Below are positions 47,994-55,826 of a DNA stretch of 64,000 bases, in pieces; positions within the stretch are counted from its first letter, which is position 1; every line of letters starts with the position of its first letter. The notes beneath the pieces are model-generated. The model saw nothing but the letters and a program-made list of their open reading frames with translations. It ran no database searches and was not told where the DNA came from. This stretch comes from Blautia pseudococcoides. Lineage in GTDB: Bacteria; Bacillota; Clostridia; Lachnospirales; Lachnospiraceae. The stretch is taken from positions 124,001 to 188,000 of the forward strand of contig NZ_CP015405.2 of the NCBI RefSeq assembly GCF_001689125.2, written 5' to 3'. The position numbers and the translations under genes are program-made.

Positions 47994-48218
47994 CTAGTGA
48001 TCATAAAAATACGGATTACTATTTGATGGATAGTGATAGATGCGGGCATCATGCGCCTCTTCGGGAGTTTGGTACAGGCGGCTGGAGCGTAGACGGATAC
48101 CAGCATTAGTGCCATATTTAACCACGCAAAAATCACCGTGCACAGCAGTCACAGTTGCTTCTATAATTCGGTAGTTGTTTTCCACGAAAAAGCATGTATC
48201 ACCTGTTTTCCATTTCAT
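47994..48218 (-). CDS. 74-residue protein of unknown function
   Basis: The ATG 48218 follows GGTGATAAGG and lies inside the preceding gene's end, so it is probably coupled. The sequence MKWKTGDTCFFVENNYRIIE, then VTAVHGDFCVVKYGTNAGIR, looks like a small SH3-like or KOW-like barrel. Family not recognised. Confidence 0.6.
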   Translation of the reverse strand: MKWKTGDTCFFVENNYRIIEATVTAVHGDFCVVKYGTNAGIRLRSSRLYQTPEEAHDARIYHYPSNSNPYFYDH

Positions 48219-48723
48219 CCTTATCACCAGTCCTATATGCTTCCAAGGCGGCTATAGCGTCCTGAAGCTCTTTGTATTTCCCTAAATATATTTGTTTTCT
48301 GTCTTTATATATGCTAACTCTCCAGCGCAGAGTTGATTTATCCCAAGTAATGCCTTTTATACCTGATTTTTTAAGTTCTCCGTGTTCTATTCTTTTCCGT
48401 GATAATATCCTCTTGGACTCTTTTGCCTTCTCGGGATGTGCCTGCTTCCATTCCAGTGATTGTTTACGGTCCACATTAGTAAGATGTATAGCTGCACATT
48501 CTGGACATCTCCGCAGCCTGCCAGATGTTTTTACAATTTTCTTTCCACAGTCCACACAATTTATTATGGATCCAAGGGGGATATAATCCCCTGATTTCCT
48601 GCGCATTTTCATTTCTCTATCGTGCAGTTTTCGGCGTTTCGCTCCGCAGGATGGGCAAAACCACGCCCGGGGGCCACCCTGAAAGGTACAGCCACATTCC
48701 CGGCAGATGCGAGGTAGTATCAT
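48199..48723 (-). CDS. Zinc-ribbon plus AP2-type DNA-binding protein
   Basis: A 174-residue protein; start at 48723, with GAGGTG upstream. Two zinc-ribbon-like units come first (CRECGCTFQGGPRAWFCPSC and CVDCGKK...RRCPEC). The C-terminal 50 residues (GIKGITWDKSTLRWRVSIYK, then YLGKYKELQDAIAALEAYR) are an AP2/ERF-type DNA-binding domain as found in phage HNH homing endonucleases. No HNH motif is visible, so it is a DNA-binding protein or a nuclease that lost its catalytic part. Confidence 0.78.
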   Translation of the reverse strand: MILPRICRECGCTFQGGPRAWFCPSCGAKRRKLHDREMKMRRKSGDYIPLGSIINCVDCGKKIVKTSGRLRRCPECAAIHLTNVDRKQSLEWKQAHPEKAKESKRILSRKRIEHGELKKSGIKGITWDKSTLRWRVSIYKDRKQIYLGKYKELQDAIAALEAYRTGDKDEMENR

Positions 48724-48733
48724 ATACAACACC

Positions 48734-49027
48734 TCATATACGTTGGTACTGTAGTTTGATATGATGAGCATTACCATCATTGTCTATAACATCAAAGTAA
48801 GGATACTCGTTACCGGCAAGGACCTCACTGGGGCCGTAATCCCACCCCCACGGAGCCGTAAGCATGATATCCCCTGCATTTGTTTCAAACATTTCCCAAT
48901 TTTCAGGGACTTCAATTTCTACCTTGTCACTGCATGTTGCAGTGGCATGAGGGGCGTTAGCTGTCCAAACCTGTCTTTTCTCTGCGGTTAGTACCCCATA
49001 ATTGATATATCCTGTAAATTTTTTCAC
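48734..49027 (-). CDS. 97-residue protein of unknown function
   Basis: It starts at a GTG (49027) after AGGGGGAT. The sequence VKKFTGYINYGVLTAEKRQV and WEMFETNAGDIMLTAPWGWD suggests a compact beta-rich protein. It ends 10 bases before the AP2-type gene. Similar short proteins are seen in Clostridia mobile elements, but I cannot name the family. Confidence 0.6.
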   Translation of the reverse strand: MKKFTGYINYGVLTAEKRQVWTANAPHATATCSDKVEIEVPENWEMFETNAGDIMLTAPWGWDYGPSEVLAGNEYPYFDVIDNDGNAHHIKLQYQRI

Positions 49028-49135
49028 TTTGTATCCCCCTTGTAATCTATATTTATATTTGCTATAATTTACTTGCTGGGGGAGCGGTGGCAAGCCCGCC
49101 CTCCCTTGGTATTCACTGAGCCTTTCGGCTCTTTT

Positions 49136-49273
49136 TTATTTGTCGTTCTTTTCGGCTTCTTTGATTACCTTTTCTATAATTTCTTTCGCTTTATCGCTAT
49201 TACCTGTTTCCATCAATGCCTGTATGGAATAGAGTAAAGTTAGTAGTTCAAGTCTTGTCATAACCTCGTCCAT
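49136..49273 (-). CDS. 45-residue helical protein under a dyad-controlled promoter
   Basis: The ATG 49273 follows AAAGGAGATAAG, and the promoter at 49335-49363 is near-consensus, so the gene is well supported. The peptide is entirely helical and charged (EVMTRLELLTLLYSIQALME, then KAKEIIEKVIKEAEKNDK). It lies directly downstream of the AbrB-like gene and shares the same operator type. Function unknown. Confidence 0.6.
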   Translation of the reverse strand: MDEVMTRLELLTLLYSIQALMETGNSDKAKEIIEKVIKEAEKNDK

Positions 49274-49334
49274 CTTATCTCCTTTCCCCGCTTGCCCGGT
49301 CACTCGTTAAAGTGTATCTCCTTTAACTATCTTT

Positions 49335-49363
49335 ATTATACACCATTCGTACGAATGGGTCAA
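49335..49363 (-). promoter_or_regulatory. Promoter with central dyad, for the 45-residue gene
   Basis: On the minus strand TTGACC (49358-49363), a 17-base spacer and a perfect TATAAT (49335-49340). The palindrome ATTCGTACGAAT occupies 49345-49356, within the spacer, 4 bases from the -10 and 1 base from the -35. The -35 overlaps the AbrB-like gene's stop codon. Confidence 0.85.
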
Positions 49364-49542
49364 GCCTTTTCTATTATTATTTTATTATCTTTTAAAGAGA
49401 CAATAACCTCTTTGTTTTCTGGAGTAATTTCTAAAGCTTTCACAAATTCGCTTGGAATAGTAACCCTTACCATCATTGAGCCTTTTCCAGCCGTCCCTCC
49501 TGGCTTATTAAATAAAACCCTCATTTTTTTACTATATTCCAT
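49360..49542 (-). CDS. AbrB/MazE-type DNA-binding protein
   Basis: A 60-residue protein with the swapped-hairpin AbrB pattern: VRVTIPSEFVKALEITPENKEV, then VSLKDNKIIIEKA. AAGGAGG lies before the ATG. Such proteins are autoregulators or antitoxins; no toxin gene is adjacent by recognition. The promoter region holds several copies of ATTCGTACGAAT, so this is the first candidate for the protein that binds them. AbrB-fold proteins often bind less strict sequences, which leaves the assignment open. Confidence 0.78.
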   Translation of the reverse strand: MEYSKKMRVLFNKPGGTAGKGSMMVRVTIPSEFVKALEITPENKEVIVSLKDNKIIIEKA

Positions 49543-49565
49543 TTAAACATTCCTCCTTTTTATAT

Positions 49566-49594
49566 AATGTAACCTATTCGGTCGGACAATGCAA
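49566..49594 (-). promoter_or_regulatory. Promoter of the AbrB-like gene with degenerate central dyad
   Basis: On the minus strand TTGCAT (49589-49594), a 17-base spacer and TACATT (49566-49571). ATTCGGTCGGAC (49576-49587) matches the ATTCGTACGAAT palindrome at 8 of 12 bases and sits at exactly the same place in the spacer as in the two neighbouring promoters. Confidence 0.6.
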
Positions 49595-49607
49595 GCACTC
49601 GGAATAT

Positions 49608-49643
49608 ATTCGTACGAATTACACAAAAATCATTCGTATGATT
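49608..49643. promoter_or_regulatory. Two further copies of the dyad operator
   Basis: A perfect ATTCGTACGAAT at 49608-49619 and a 10/12 match ATTCGTATGATT at 49632-49643, 24 bases apart, lie between the divergent promoters of the AbrB-like gene and the 110-residue gene. Confidence 0.75.
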
Positions 49644-49658
49644 TGTAGGATATGCCAA

Positions 49659-49687
49659 TTGAATTATTCGTACGAATGATATATAAT
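49659..49687 (+). promoter_or_regulatory. Promoter with central dyad, for the 110-residue gene
   Basis: TTGAAT (49659-49664), a 17-base spacer and a perfect TATAAT (49682-49687). ATTCGTACGAAT fills 49666-49677, 1 base from the -35 and 4 from the -10, as in the promoter at 49335-49363. Confidence 0.85.
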
Positions 49688-49730
49688 GAAATCAAGATAA
49701 AGGAAGGGAACAAATAAGGAGGAAAGCAAG

Positions 49731-50063
49731 ATGACAAACAAAAAATTAATGGAATTGGTACAGGACAGAATAGAGGAGATCGTTGATAAGTACGAACTGG
49801 ATTATAACTACATCGGTATCCGGGTACAGGAAGAAGAGTTTGAGCTTGGCAGTATGGACCATGTATCCAAAGTATGGGTAGATGGAGACGAGACAGAAGA
49901 AGAACTTGACGGCGTGTGTGTTGTAGATATCAATAAACTTTCTGGAGCAGACGGATACTTTGGAGACCACGTAGCAGTTGTATGTGGTGACAGAGCGGAA
50001 TACGGACAGGACTTTGGTGAGCTTATCATATCTGATGCAGTAGTGGTTGAGATCTTAGCATAA
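49731..50063 (+). CDS. 110-residue acidic protein of the dyad regulon
   Basis: The ATG follows AAGGAGG. The protein is very acidic (DGDETEEELDGVCVVDINKL, DHVAVVCGDRAEYGQDFGEL) with a helical N-terminus and alternating strands. It could be a nucleic-acid mimic or a small anti-restriction-type protein, but that is speculation from charge. It is the only rightward intact gene of the right-end cargo and is under a dyad-controlled promoter. Confidence 0.65.
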   Translation: MTNKKLMELVQDRIEEIVDKYELDYNYIGIRVQEEEFELGSMDHVSKVWVDGDETEEELDGVCVVDINKLSGADGYFGDHVAVVCGDRAEYGQDFGELIISDAVVVEILA

Positions 50064-50111
50064 TTTATACACCAACTCGGCGGGGTAACGCCGGGAGAAA
50101 GAGAGGATTAT

Positions 50112-50290
50112 ATGGATTTAGGATTGATTTAGATGAATTAAGGAAAATACTTGAATATGCCAAGAATCGTGCCCAGTATGGCAACATGGAACGCTGTCTC
50201 TATATTAAAGGGGGAGAGCGACCAACCATTACACAGTATTGCTACTATGCGGAGTGTAACCCTATCAATCACACATACAGCGCACGGTAA
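50112..50290 (+). pseudogene. Small gene with a frameshift at its start
   Basis: The ATG 50112 after AGAGAGGA reads only six codons before a stop. The neighbouring frame is open to 50290 and encodes FRIDLDELRKILEYAKNRAQ and further to YYAECNPINHTYSAR, with no start codon of its own. A single missing base just after the ATG would explain both. It is therefore a frameshifted gene or a sequencing error. Confidence 0.55.
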
Positions 50291-50618
50291 TCAGAGAGGC
50301 CGGACAGCGTACTACCCGTATTAACCTCTGCGGGGCAGGCTGCAAGCTGATACGCAAAACGGCCGGCACCATTACAGTGCCGGCCATTCCGCTATCATAT
50401 CTGATTTTCATTTCTATAGCTGTATTATACCTCTGAGTATATAGATATGCAATAGAGAGGTTTAGACAGTTTTCGACAGTTTATGTTATTTGATGTTTCC
50501 AGCAAAGAGCATCAAATCAAAAAGGCTGACAGAACACATCTGCCAGCCTTTAAGCTATATTGTATCATCTCTCTTACTTGGATAAAAATAAACAACAATC
50601 AATACAATTGGTATTATT
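50291..50618. other. Gene-free right end of the prophage with three hairpins
   Basis: GGCCGGCAC pairs GTGCCGGCC (50359-50383), ATTTGATG pairs CATCAAAT (50488-50517), and AAAGGCTG...CAGCCTTT (50519-50550) is terminator-like on both strands. Together they shield the host operon from phage transcription. No gene seen. Confidence 0.6.
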
Positions 50619-50644
50619 AGGTTAGTCACACGTTAGTCACAAAT
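50619..50644. repeat. attR core (26-bp direct repeat, right copy)
   Basis: It matches attL at 4740-4765 with one mismatch, and again contains two GTTAGTCACA decamers one base apart. Confidence 0.9.
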
Positions 50645-50869
50645 ATAGCCAAAATACAAGGGTTTCAGGCACATTAATTTAAGATATTATTAAGATAAAT
50701 AACGTATGAAATTGTGTAAAGAACAATTGTACAAATATGATATACTGTGAAAGTATAGACTTACGTTGCTTTTACCTGTGGTGAAAAAAAGGGATGTGTA
50801 GTATAATGTTTAACAGGCAGGAGTACGAGGGTATCCTGTATCCGGAAAACACATTCATAAGGAGGAGCA
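50645..50869. other. Host promoter region of the nucleotidyltransferase-nahK-galE operon
   Basis: About 225 bases without a gene. A possible promoter is TTGTGT with TATGAT 18 bases later (around 50713-50742). It holds the second copy of TTTAAGATATTATTAA (50678-50693). The operon's upstream region beyond attR has been displaced by the phage. Confidence 0.4.
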
Positions 50870-51799
50870 ATGAAGATGAAAGAACCGGTATTAGTAGTTA
50901 TGGCAGCAGGGATGGGGAGCCGTTACGGCGGGCTGAAGCAGATTGACCCGATCGACGAACAGGGACATATTATTATGGATTTTTCCATCTATGATGCAGT
51001 GAAAGCAGGATTTAAGAAGGTAGTATTTATTATAAAGAGAGCCAATGAGAAGGATTTCAGGGAGGCCATCGGTGAGCGGCTTGCCAGACAGATCCAGGTG
51101 GAATATGTGTTTCAGGAGATTGAGAATATCCCGGAAGGTTTTTCCGTGCCTGAGGGCAGGGTGAAGCCATGGGGAACCGGACACGCGGTCCTCAGCTGCA
51201 TGGAGGTGGTGGATGCACCTTTTGCGGTGATCAACGCAGATGATTATTACGGTGCCCATGCATTCCGGATGATCTATGATTACCTGACCACTCATGAGGA
51301 CGATGATAAATACCGTTATACCATGGTGGGCTATGTGCTTGAGAATACGCTTACAGAGAACGGGCATGTGGCAAGAGGCGTCTGTGAGACAGATGAGGAA
51401 CATCATCTTGTGGGGATACACGAGAGGACCCATATTGAGAAGCGGGCAGACGGCACTGCTTACACGGAGGATGAGGGCAGGACATGGACAGAGATTCCCA
51501 GGGGAAGCACCGTGTCCATGAATATGTGGGGCTTTACAGTCAGTATGCTGAAAGAACTGAGAGACAGATTTCCTCTGTTCCTTGAGAAAAATCTGCAGAG
51601 TAATCCCTTGAAGTGTGAGTATTTCCTTCCCTCAGTGGTTGGAGAGCTTCTGGTTGAAGACAAGGCTACAGTGGAGGTCCTCAAATCCATGGATAAATGG
51701 TACGGCGTTACATATAAAGAGGATAAGCCGGTAGTAGTTGCTGCCATCAGAAAATTAAAAGAAAGCGGCCTGTATCCGGAGAAACTTTGGGAGGAATAA
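50870..51799 (+). CDS. Sugar-phosphate nucleotidyltransferase
   Basis: A 309-residue enzyme of the nucleotidyl-transferase (GT-A-like) fold. The N-terminal LVVMAAGMGSRYGGLKQIDP is the G-x-G-x-R nucleotide loop with the catalytic Lys; FAVINADDYYGAHAF holds the metal-binding Asp. The N-terminal loop resembles UTP-sugar uridylyltransferases. In an operon with nahK and galE it may make UDP-GlcNAc/GalNAc or UDP-Gal from the 1-phosphates, a job done by a GalT-type enzyme in the bifidobacterial pathway. GGAGGAG lies before two possible ATGs (50870 or 50876). Confidence 0.82.
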   Translation: MKMKEPVLVVMAAGMGSRYGGLKQIDPIDEQGHIIMDFSIYDAVKAGFKKVVFIIKRANEKDFREAIGERLARQIQVEYVFQEIENIPEGFSVPEGRVKPWGTGHAVLSCMEVVDAPFAVINADDYYGAHAFRMIYDYLTTHEDDDKYRYTMVGYVLENTLTENGHVARGVCETDEEHHLVGIHERTHIEKRADGTAYTEDEGRTWTEIPRGSTVSMNMWGFTVSMLKELRDRFPLFLEKNLQSNPLKCEYFLPSVVGELLVEDKATVEVLKSMDKWYGVTYKEDKPVVVAAIRKLKESGLYPEKLWEE

Positions 51800-51802
51800 C
51801 AA

Positions 51803-52921
51803 GTGAGCGGCGAGGAACTGATACGCAGAGAGGTAATTGAGAATTTTACATTTCCGGGAAAGCTGGTGGAGGAGATCCTGTACGGCAGCGGGCATATAAA
51901 TGATACCTTCCGTCTGGCGTTTGAGACGGAACAGGGCAGGAAAAGGTATATCCTTCAGAGGATGAATAAGAGTATTTTCCATAAGCCTGTGGAGCTGATG
52001 GAGAATATTGTGGGAGTTACATCCTGGCTCAGGAAGAAGATCCTGGCAAACGGCGGGGACGCTGACAGGGAGACCCTTAACATTGTCTTAGCCCGGGACG
52101 GCAGGCCATATTATCTGGACAGTGCCGGCGATTACTGGAGAGCGTATCTGTTCATCGAAGGCGCAAGCTGTTATGATAAGGTGGAAAAAAGGGAAGATTT
52201 TTACCAGAGTGCAGTTGCATTCGGCCATTTCCAAGGCCTGCTGGCGGATTATCCTGCAAAGACCCTGCATGAAACCATTATGAATTTTCACAATACAGCA
52301 AGCCGTCTGGATGACTTTAAAGCTGCCGTACTGCGGGATACCTGCGGATATGCCGGGGATGTGCAGAGGGAGATCCGGTTTGTTCTGGAGCGGGAGCACC
52401 TGGCCTATGTGCTGGGAGAGATGCAGGCAGAGAAGAAACTGCCTCTTCGGGTTACACACAATGATACAAAGCTCAACAATATTATGATAGATGATAAGAC
52501 CGGCAAGGCCATCTGTGTCATTGACCTGGATACGGTCATGCCGGGACTGGCGGTCAATGACTTTGGAGATTCTATCCGTTTCGGCGCCAGCACTGGGGAT
52601 GAGGACGAGAGGGATCTGGCGAAAGTCTCATGTGACATGGAATTGTTTGAGCTGTACACAAAGGGGTTCGTGGAGGGCTGCGCAGGCAGCCTGACAGATG
52701 AGGAGCTGGACATGCTGCCCATCGGTGCCATGGTTATGACATACGAATGCGGCATGCGTTTTCTGGCTGATCATCTGGACGGGGATGTGTATTTCAAGAC
52801 ACACCGGGAGGGACATAACCTGGACCGGTGCCGCACACAGTTTAAGCTGGTTGCAGATATGGAGAAAAAGCTCTCTGCCATGAATGCCATTGTGGACAAG
52901 TACAGGCAGCGTGAAAGATAG
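51803..52921 (+). CDS. nahK: N-acetylhexosamine 1-kinase
   Basis: Phosphorylates GlcNAc and GalNAc at C1. The 372-residue protein (GTG start after GGAGGAATAA) matches the Bifidobacterium NahK through most of its length: GSGHINDTF (28-36), ASRLDDFKAAVL, LRVTHNDTKLNNIMID with catalytic Asp near 221, VIDLDTVMPG (239-248), FGDSIRFGAST and YECGMRFLADHLDGDVYF. It follows the nucleotidyltransferase gene by 3 bases and precedes galE, forming a salvage route for host mucin or milk-oligosaccharide sugars. Confidence 0.88.
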   Translation: MSGEELIRREVIENFTFPGKLVEEILYGSGHINDTFRLAFETEQGRKRYILQRMNKSIFHKPVELMENIVGVTSWLRKKILANGGDADRETLNIVLARDGRPYYLDSAGDYWRAYLFIEGASCYDKVEKREDFYQSAVAFGHFQGLLADYPAKTLHETIMNFHNTASRLDDFKAAVLRDTCGYAGDVQREIRFVLEREHLAYVLGEMQAEKKLPLRVTHNDTKLNNIMIDDKTGKAICVIDLDTVMPGLAVNDFGDSIRFGASTGDEDERDLAKVSCDMELFELYTKGFVEGCAGSLTDEELDMLPIGAMVMTYECGMRFLADHLDGDVYFKTHREGHNLDRCRTQFKLVADMEKKLSAMNAIVDKYRQRER

Positions 52922-53017
52922 AGAAAAATTTTCCTTTTCTTTTCACAAAAAAAGTGTTACAGTAGTTATGAACAGAAAATATGTTTTAAAACAGGATAGT
53001 TAGAAGGAGGAGTTAAA

Positions 53018-54034
53018 ATGGCAATTTTAGTGACAGGCGGTGCTGGTTACATCGGAAGCCATACGGTAGTGGAGCTGCAGACTGCAGGATATGATGTAGT
53101 GGTACTGGACAACCTCAGTAACTCCAGTGAGAAATCTTTACAGAGAGTGGAGAAGATCACAGGCAAACCGGTTACCTTTTATAAGGCAGACATTCTTGAC
53201 AGGGAAGCACTGAATGCTGTTTTTGAGAAAGAGAGCATTGATTCCTGTATCCATTTTGCTGGGCTTAAAGCGGTAGGGGAGTCTGTACAGAAACCCTGGG
53301 AGTATTATGAGAATAATATTGCAGGTACCCTGACTCTGGTGGATGTCATGAGAAAACATGGCGTGAAGAATATCATTTTCTCATCCTCCGCAACCGTATA
53401 CGGGGACCCTGCTTTTGTACCTATCACAGAAGTGTGCCCAAAAGGCCAGTGCACCAACCCATATGGCTGGACAAAATCCATGCTGGAGCAGATCCTCATG
53501 GATATCCAGAAAGCTGACCCGGAGTGGAATGTAGTGCTTCTGCGTTACTTCAACCCAATCGGTGCCCACAAGAGCGGCATGATCGGTGAGAACCCCAACG
53601 GTATTCCTAACAACCTGATGCCATATATCACACAGGTAGCTGTGGGTAAATTAAAAGAGCTGGGCGTGTTCGGCAATGATTATGATACACCCGACGGAAC
53701 CGGTGTGCGCGATTACATACATGTGGTAGACCTGGCAAAAGGCCATGTGAAAGCTCTGAAGAAAATTGAGGAGAAAGCAGGCCTGAAAGTATACAATCTG
53801 GGAACCGGTATGGGCTACAGCGTTCTTGACATTGTCAATAACTTTGAGGAAGCAACCGGCGTGAAAATCCCGTACGTGATCAAAGACCGCCGCCCGGGCG
53901 ATATTGCCACCTGCTATTCCAGCGCTGAGAAAGCAGAAAAAGAACTGGGATGGAAAGCGGAATTCGGAATCAAGGAAATGTGTGCGGATTCCTGGAGATG
54001 GCAGTCAAATAACCCGAATGGTTATGATGAGTAA
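53018..54034 (+). CDS. galE: UDP-glucose 4-epimerase
   Basis: Interconverts UDP-Gal and UDP-Glc, possibly also the N-acetyl forms. The 338-residue protein has the NAD-binding [11 protein letters not shown], the catalytic SSSATVYG and YGWTK (Tyr-x3-Lys), [10 protein letters not shown], and [14 protein letters not shown], all typical of GalE. AGGAGG precedes the ATG. A gap of about 95 bp separates it from nahK, so it may have its own promoter as well. Confidence 0.93.
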   Translation: MAILVTGGAGYIGSHTVVELQTAGYDVVVLDNLSNSSEKSLQRVEKITGKPVTFYKADILDREALNAVFEKESIDSCIHFAGLKAVGESVQKPWEYYENNIAGTLTLVDVMRKHGVKNIIFSSSATVYGDPAFVPITEVCPKGQCTNPYGWTKSMLEQILMDIQKADPEWNVVLLRYFNPIGAHKSGMIGENPNGIPNNLMPYITQVAVGKLKELGVFGNDYDTPDGTGVRDYIHVVDLAKGHVKALKKIEEKAGLKVYNLGTGMGYSVLDIVNNFEEATGVKIPYVIKDRRPGDIATCYSSAEKAEKELGWKAEFGIKEMCADSWRWQSNNPNGYDE

Positions 54035-54048
54035 GGAATAAGGTTTTT

Positions 54049-54085
54049 GAGAGGCGGACTACTTTGTGTCCGTCTCTTATTATGC
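54049..54085 (+). terminator. Terminator after galE
   Basis: GAGA...CGGAC pairs GTCCG...TCTC with a small bulge, followed by TTATTAT. Confidence 0.6.
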
Positions 54086-54097
54086 ACAAAAATAAAG

Positions 54098-54134
54098 ACA
54101 GCGCCTGCCATATAGAATGGTGAGGCGCTGTTTT
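54098..54134. terminator. Bidirectional terminator between galE and the DUF1846 gene
   Basis: ACAGCGCCT pairs AGGCGCTGT (9 bp), with TTTTC on the plus side and CTTTATTTTT on the minus side. It ends the leftward DUF1846 gene. Confidence 0.8.
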
Positions 54135-54140
54135 CTATTC

Positions 54141-55616
54141 TTAATACAATTTTTTATGCTCGTAAACCGGTTCACAGGTAAGCTGGACAGCCAGCTTCTG
54201 GAAAATGGTCCTGTCCACAGAGGAGAGCATCACGGAGGAGTGCACCTGGCAGCCTTTCAGCTTTGGGAGCTGTTCCAGCGCTTTCTTTGCCACACCGCTG
54301 GTTGCGGCAGAGCTTGACAGGGCGATAAGCACCTCGTCTGTGTGCAGCCGCGGATTCTTGCTGCCCAGATAAGCTGTTTTCAGCTTCTGGATAGGCTCAA
54401 TAGAAGCCGGGGAAATGACATGGGTCTCATGAGGGATTTCTGCCAGTTCCTTCAGGGTGTTGAGCAGAAGCGCCGCGGAAGCGCCCAGCAGATCAGAGGT
54501 TTTTCCTGTGATCATACGACCGTCCTCCAGCTCCAGTGCGGCGGCAGGGGCACCTGTGACTTCTGCCCTGATAAGCGCTGCTGAGGTGACTTTCCGGTCA
54601 TCTGTGGAGATATGGGCCTGTTTCATCAGAAGCTCTAATTTGAAGACCTCTTCCTGGGTGCGGGTACCCTCTGCCTGCCCGTCAATGGCCTGATAGTAAC
54701 GGCGGAGGATCTCCTGCTTGGATGCCTCCTTGCACGCTTCATCGTCAATGATACAGTTTCCGGCCATGTTGACGCCCATGTCGGTTGGTGACTGGTAAGG
54801 GCACTGACCGAAGATGCGCTCAAATATGGCGCTTAGTACAGGGAAGATCTCCACATCCCGGTTATAATTGACGGTGGTGACACCATAGGCATCTAGATGG
54901 AAGGGGTCGATCATGTTCACGTCATTTAAGTCAGCAGTTGCCGCCTCGTAAGCCAGATTCACCGGATGTTTCAGCGGAATGTTCCAGATGGGGAAGGTCT
55001 CAAACTTGGCATATCCTGCGTGGACACCTCTTTTGTGCTCATGGTAGAGCTGGGACAGGCAGGTGGCCATTTTGCCGCTTCCGGGACCCGGTGCTGTGAC
55101 GACCACAAGGGGCCGGGTGGTTTCAATGTATTGGTTTTTGCCATAGCCTTCATCGCTTACGATGAGGGGAATATTGCTTGGATAACCCTCAATGGGATAG
55201 TGAAGATACACTTTAATGCCCAGTTTTTCCAGTTTGTCCTTGTATTTATTGGCGCTGTTCTGTCCGGAATACTGGGTGATGACAACGCTTCCCACATAAA
55301 AGCCTCTGCCTCTGAAAGAATCGATCAGGCGGAGTACATCAATATCATAAGTAATGCCTAAATCCCCTCGGACTTTATTTTTCTCAATATCGCCGGCGCT
55401 GATAACGATAACGATCTCTGCGTGGTCACTGAGCTGCATCAGCATGCGCAGCTTACTGTCAGGGGCAAAGCCGGGCAGAACCCTGGATGCGTGGTAATCG
55501 TCGAAGAGCTTGCCGCCGAATTCCAGATACAGTTTGTTGTCAAACTGGTTGATCCGCTGGCGGATGTGTTCTGACTGCATGGACAAATACTTGTCATTAT
55601 CAAATCCGATTTTCAT
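54141..55616 (-). CDS. DUF1846 family protein
   Basis: A 491-residue conserved protein of Firmicutes (UPF0371/DUF1846). Characteristic segments are GFDNDKYLSMQSEHIRQRIN, ELGGKLFDDYHASRVLPGF-like FGGKLFDDYHASRVLPGF, and VTAPGPGSGKMATCLSQLYH, a P-loop-like motif. Crystal structures exist for the family but no agreed function; a nucleotide-dependent role is inferred from the P-loop. Length is standard. It stands alone, with a weak ribosome site. Confidence 0.88.
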   Translation of the reverse strand: MKIGFDNDKYLSMQSEHIRQRINQFDNKLYLEFGGKLFDDYHASRVLPGFAPDSKLRMLMQLSDHAEIVIVISAGDIEKNKVRGDLGITYDIDVLRLIDSFRGRGFYVGSVVITQYSGQNSANKYKDKLEKLGIKVYLHYPIEGYPSNIPLIVSDEGYGKNQYIETTRPLVVVTAPGPGSGKMATCLSQLYHEHKRGVHAGYAKFETFPIWNIPLKHPVNLAYEAATADLNDVNMIDPFHLDAYGVTTVNYNRDVEIFPVLSAIFERIFGQCPYQSPTDMGVNMAGNCIIDDEACKEASKQEILRRYYQAIDGQAEGTRTQEEVFKLELLMKQAHISTDDRKVTSAALIRAEVTGAPAAALELEDGRMITGKTSDLLGASAALLLNTLKELAEIPHETHVISPASIEPIQKLKTAYLGSKNPRLHTDEVLIALSSSAATSGVAKKALEQLPKLKGCQVHSSVMLSSVDRTIFQKLAVQLTCEPVYEHKKLY

Positions 55617-55651
55617 TTTTTTTCTATGCCTCTATTCTACAAAATATTGGG

Positions 55652-55826
55652 GTATGTGATAGTTACTATTCATAGTCACTGTCCCGCGAGGTGTTTTGCA
55701 AAGCAAAATCCCGAGTTGGCCAGCGCCGAAATACAATTTATTGCATTTTGTGTGCATGGCGAAGCGTGTGACTGTTCACAGAACTGCGTTTTTTGCAGGG
55801 CTGTGAATAGTGACATGTGATATCGC
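55652..55826. repeat. Small palindromic repeat element (MITE-like candidate)
   Basis: Imperfect inverted arms around ACTATTCA (left, 55652-55677) and TGAATAGT (right, 55801-55823) bracket about 175 bases without genes. The right half folds into a long hairpin: ACTGTTCACAG (55771-55781) with CTGTGAATAGT (55801-55811), enclosing CTGC/GCAG. It may be a mobilised miniature element or an intergenic palindrome family of this genus. Confidence 0.5.

Larger units (their letters stand above)
4740..50644. mobile_element. Integrated siphovirus-type prophage, about 45.9 kb
   Basis: The element runs between two copies of a 26-bp direct repeat, with the integrase at the left end. It contains in order a lysogeny module, early genes, a late regulator, terminase, portal, capsid, tail, baseplate, lysis genes and a right-end cargo module. 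All structural and lysis genes read as full length, so it may be inducible. The portal, minor capsid, GP20-like scaffold and capsid order resembles Listeria A118-type phages. The only broken genes seen are a short endolysin remnant, a small frameshifted gene and a truncated duplicate. Confidence 0.95.

Noticed and set aside
48199..48723. HNH homing endonuclease
   Set aside because: Zinc ribbons and an AP2 domain are present, but no H-N-H catalytic motif can be seen between them.
49360..49542. Classic MazE-MazF toxin-antitoxin pair
   Set aside because: The AbrB-like gene is followed by a 45-residue helical peptide gene, not by a MazF-like toxin, and each has its own promoter.
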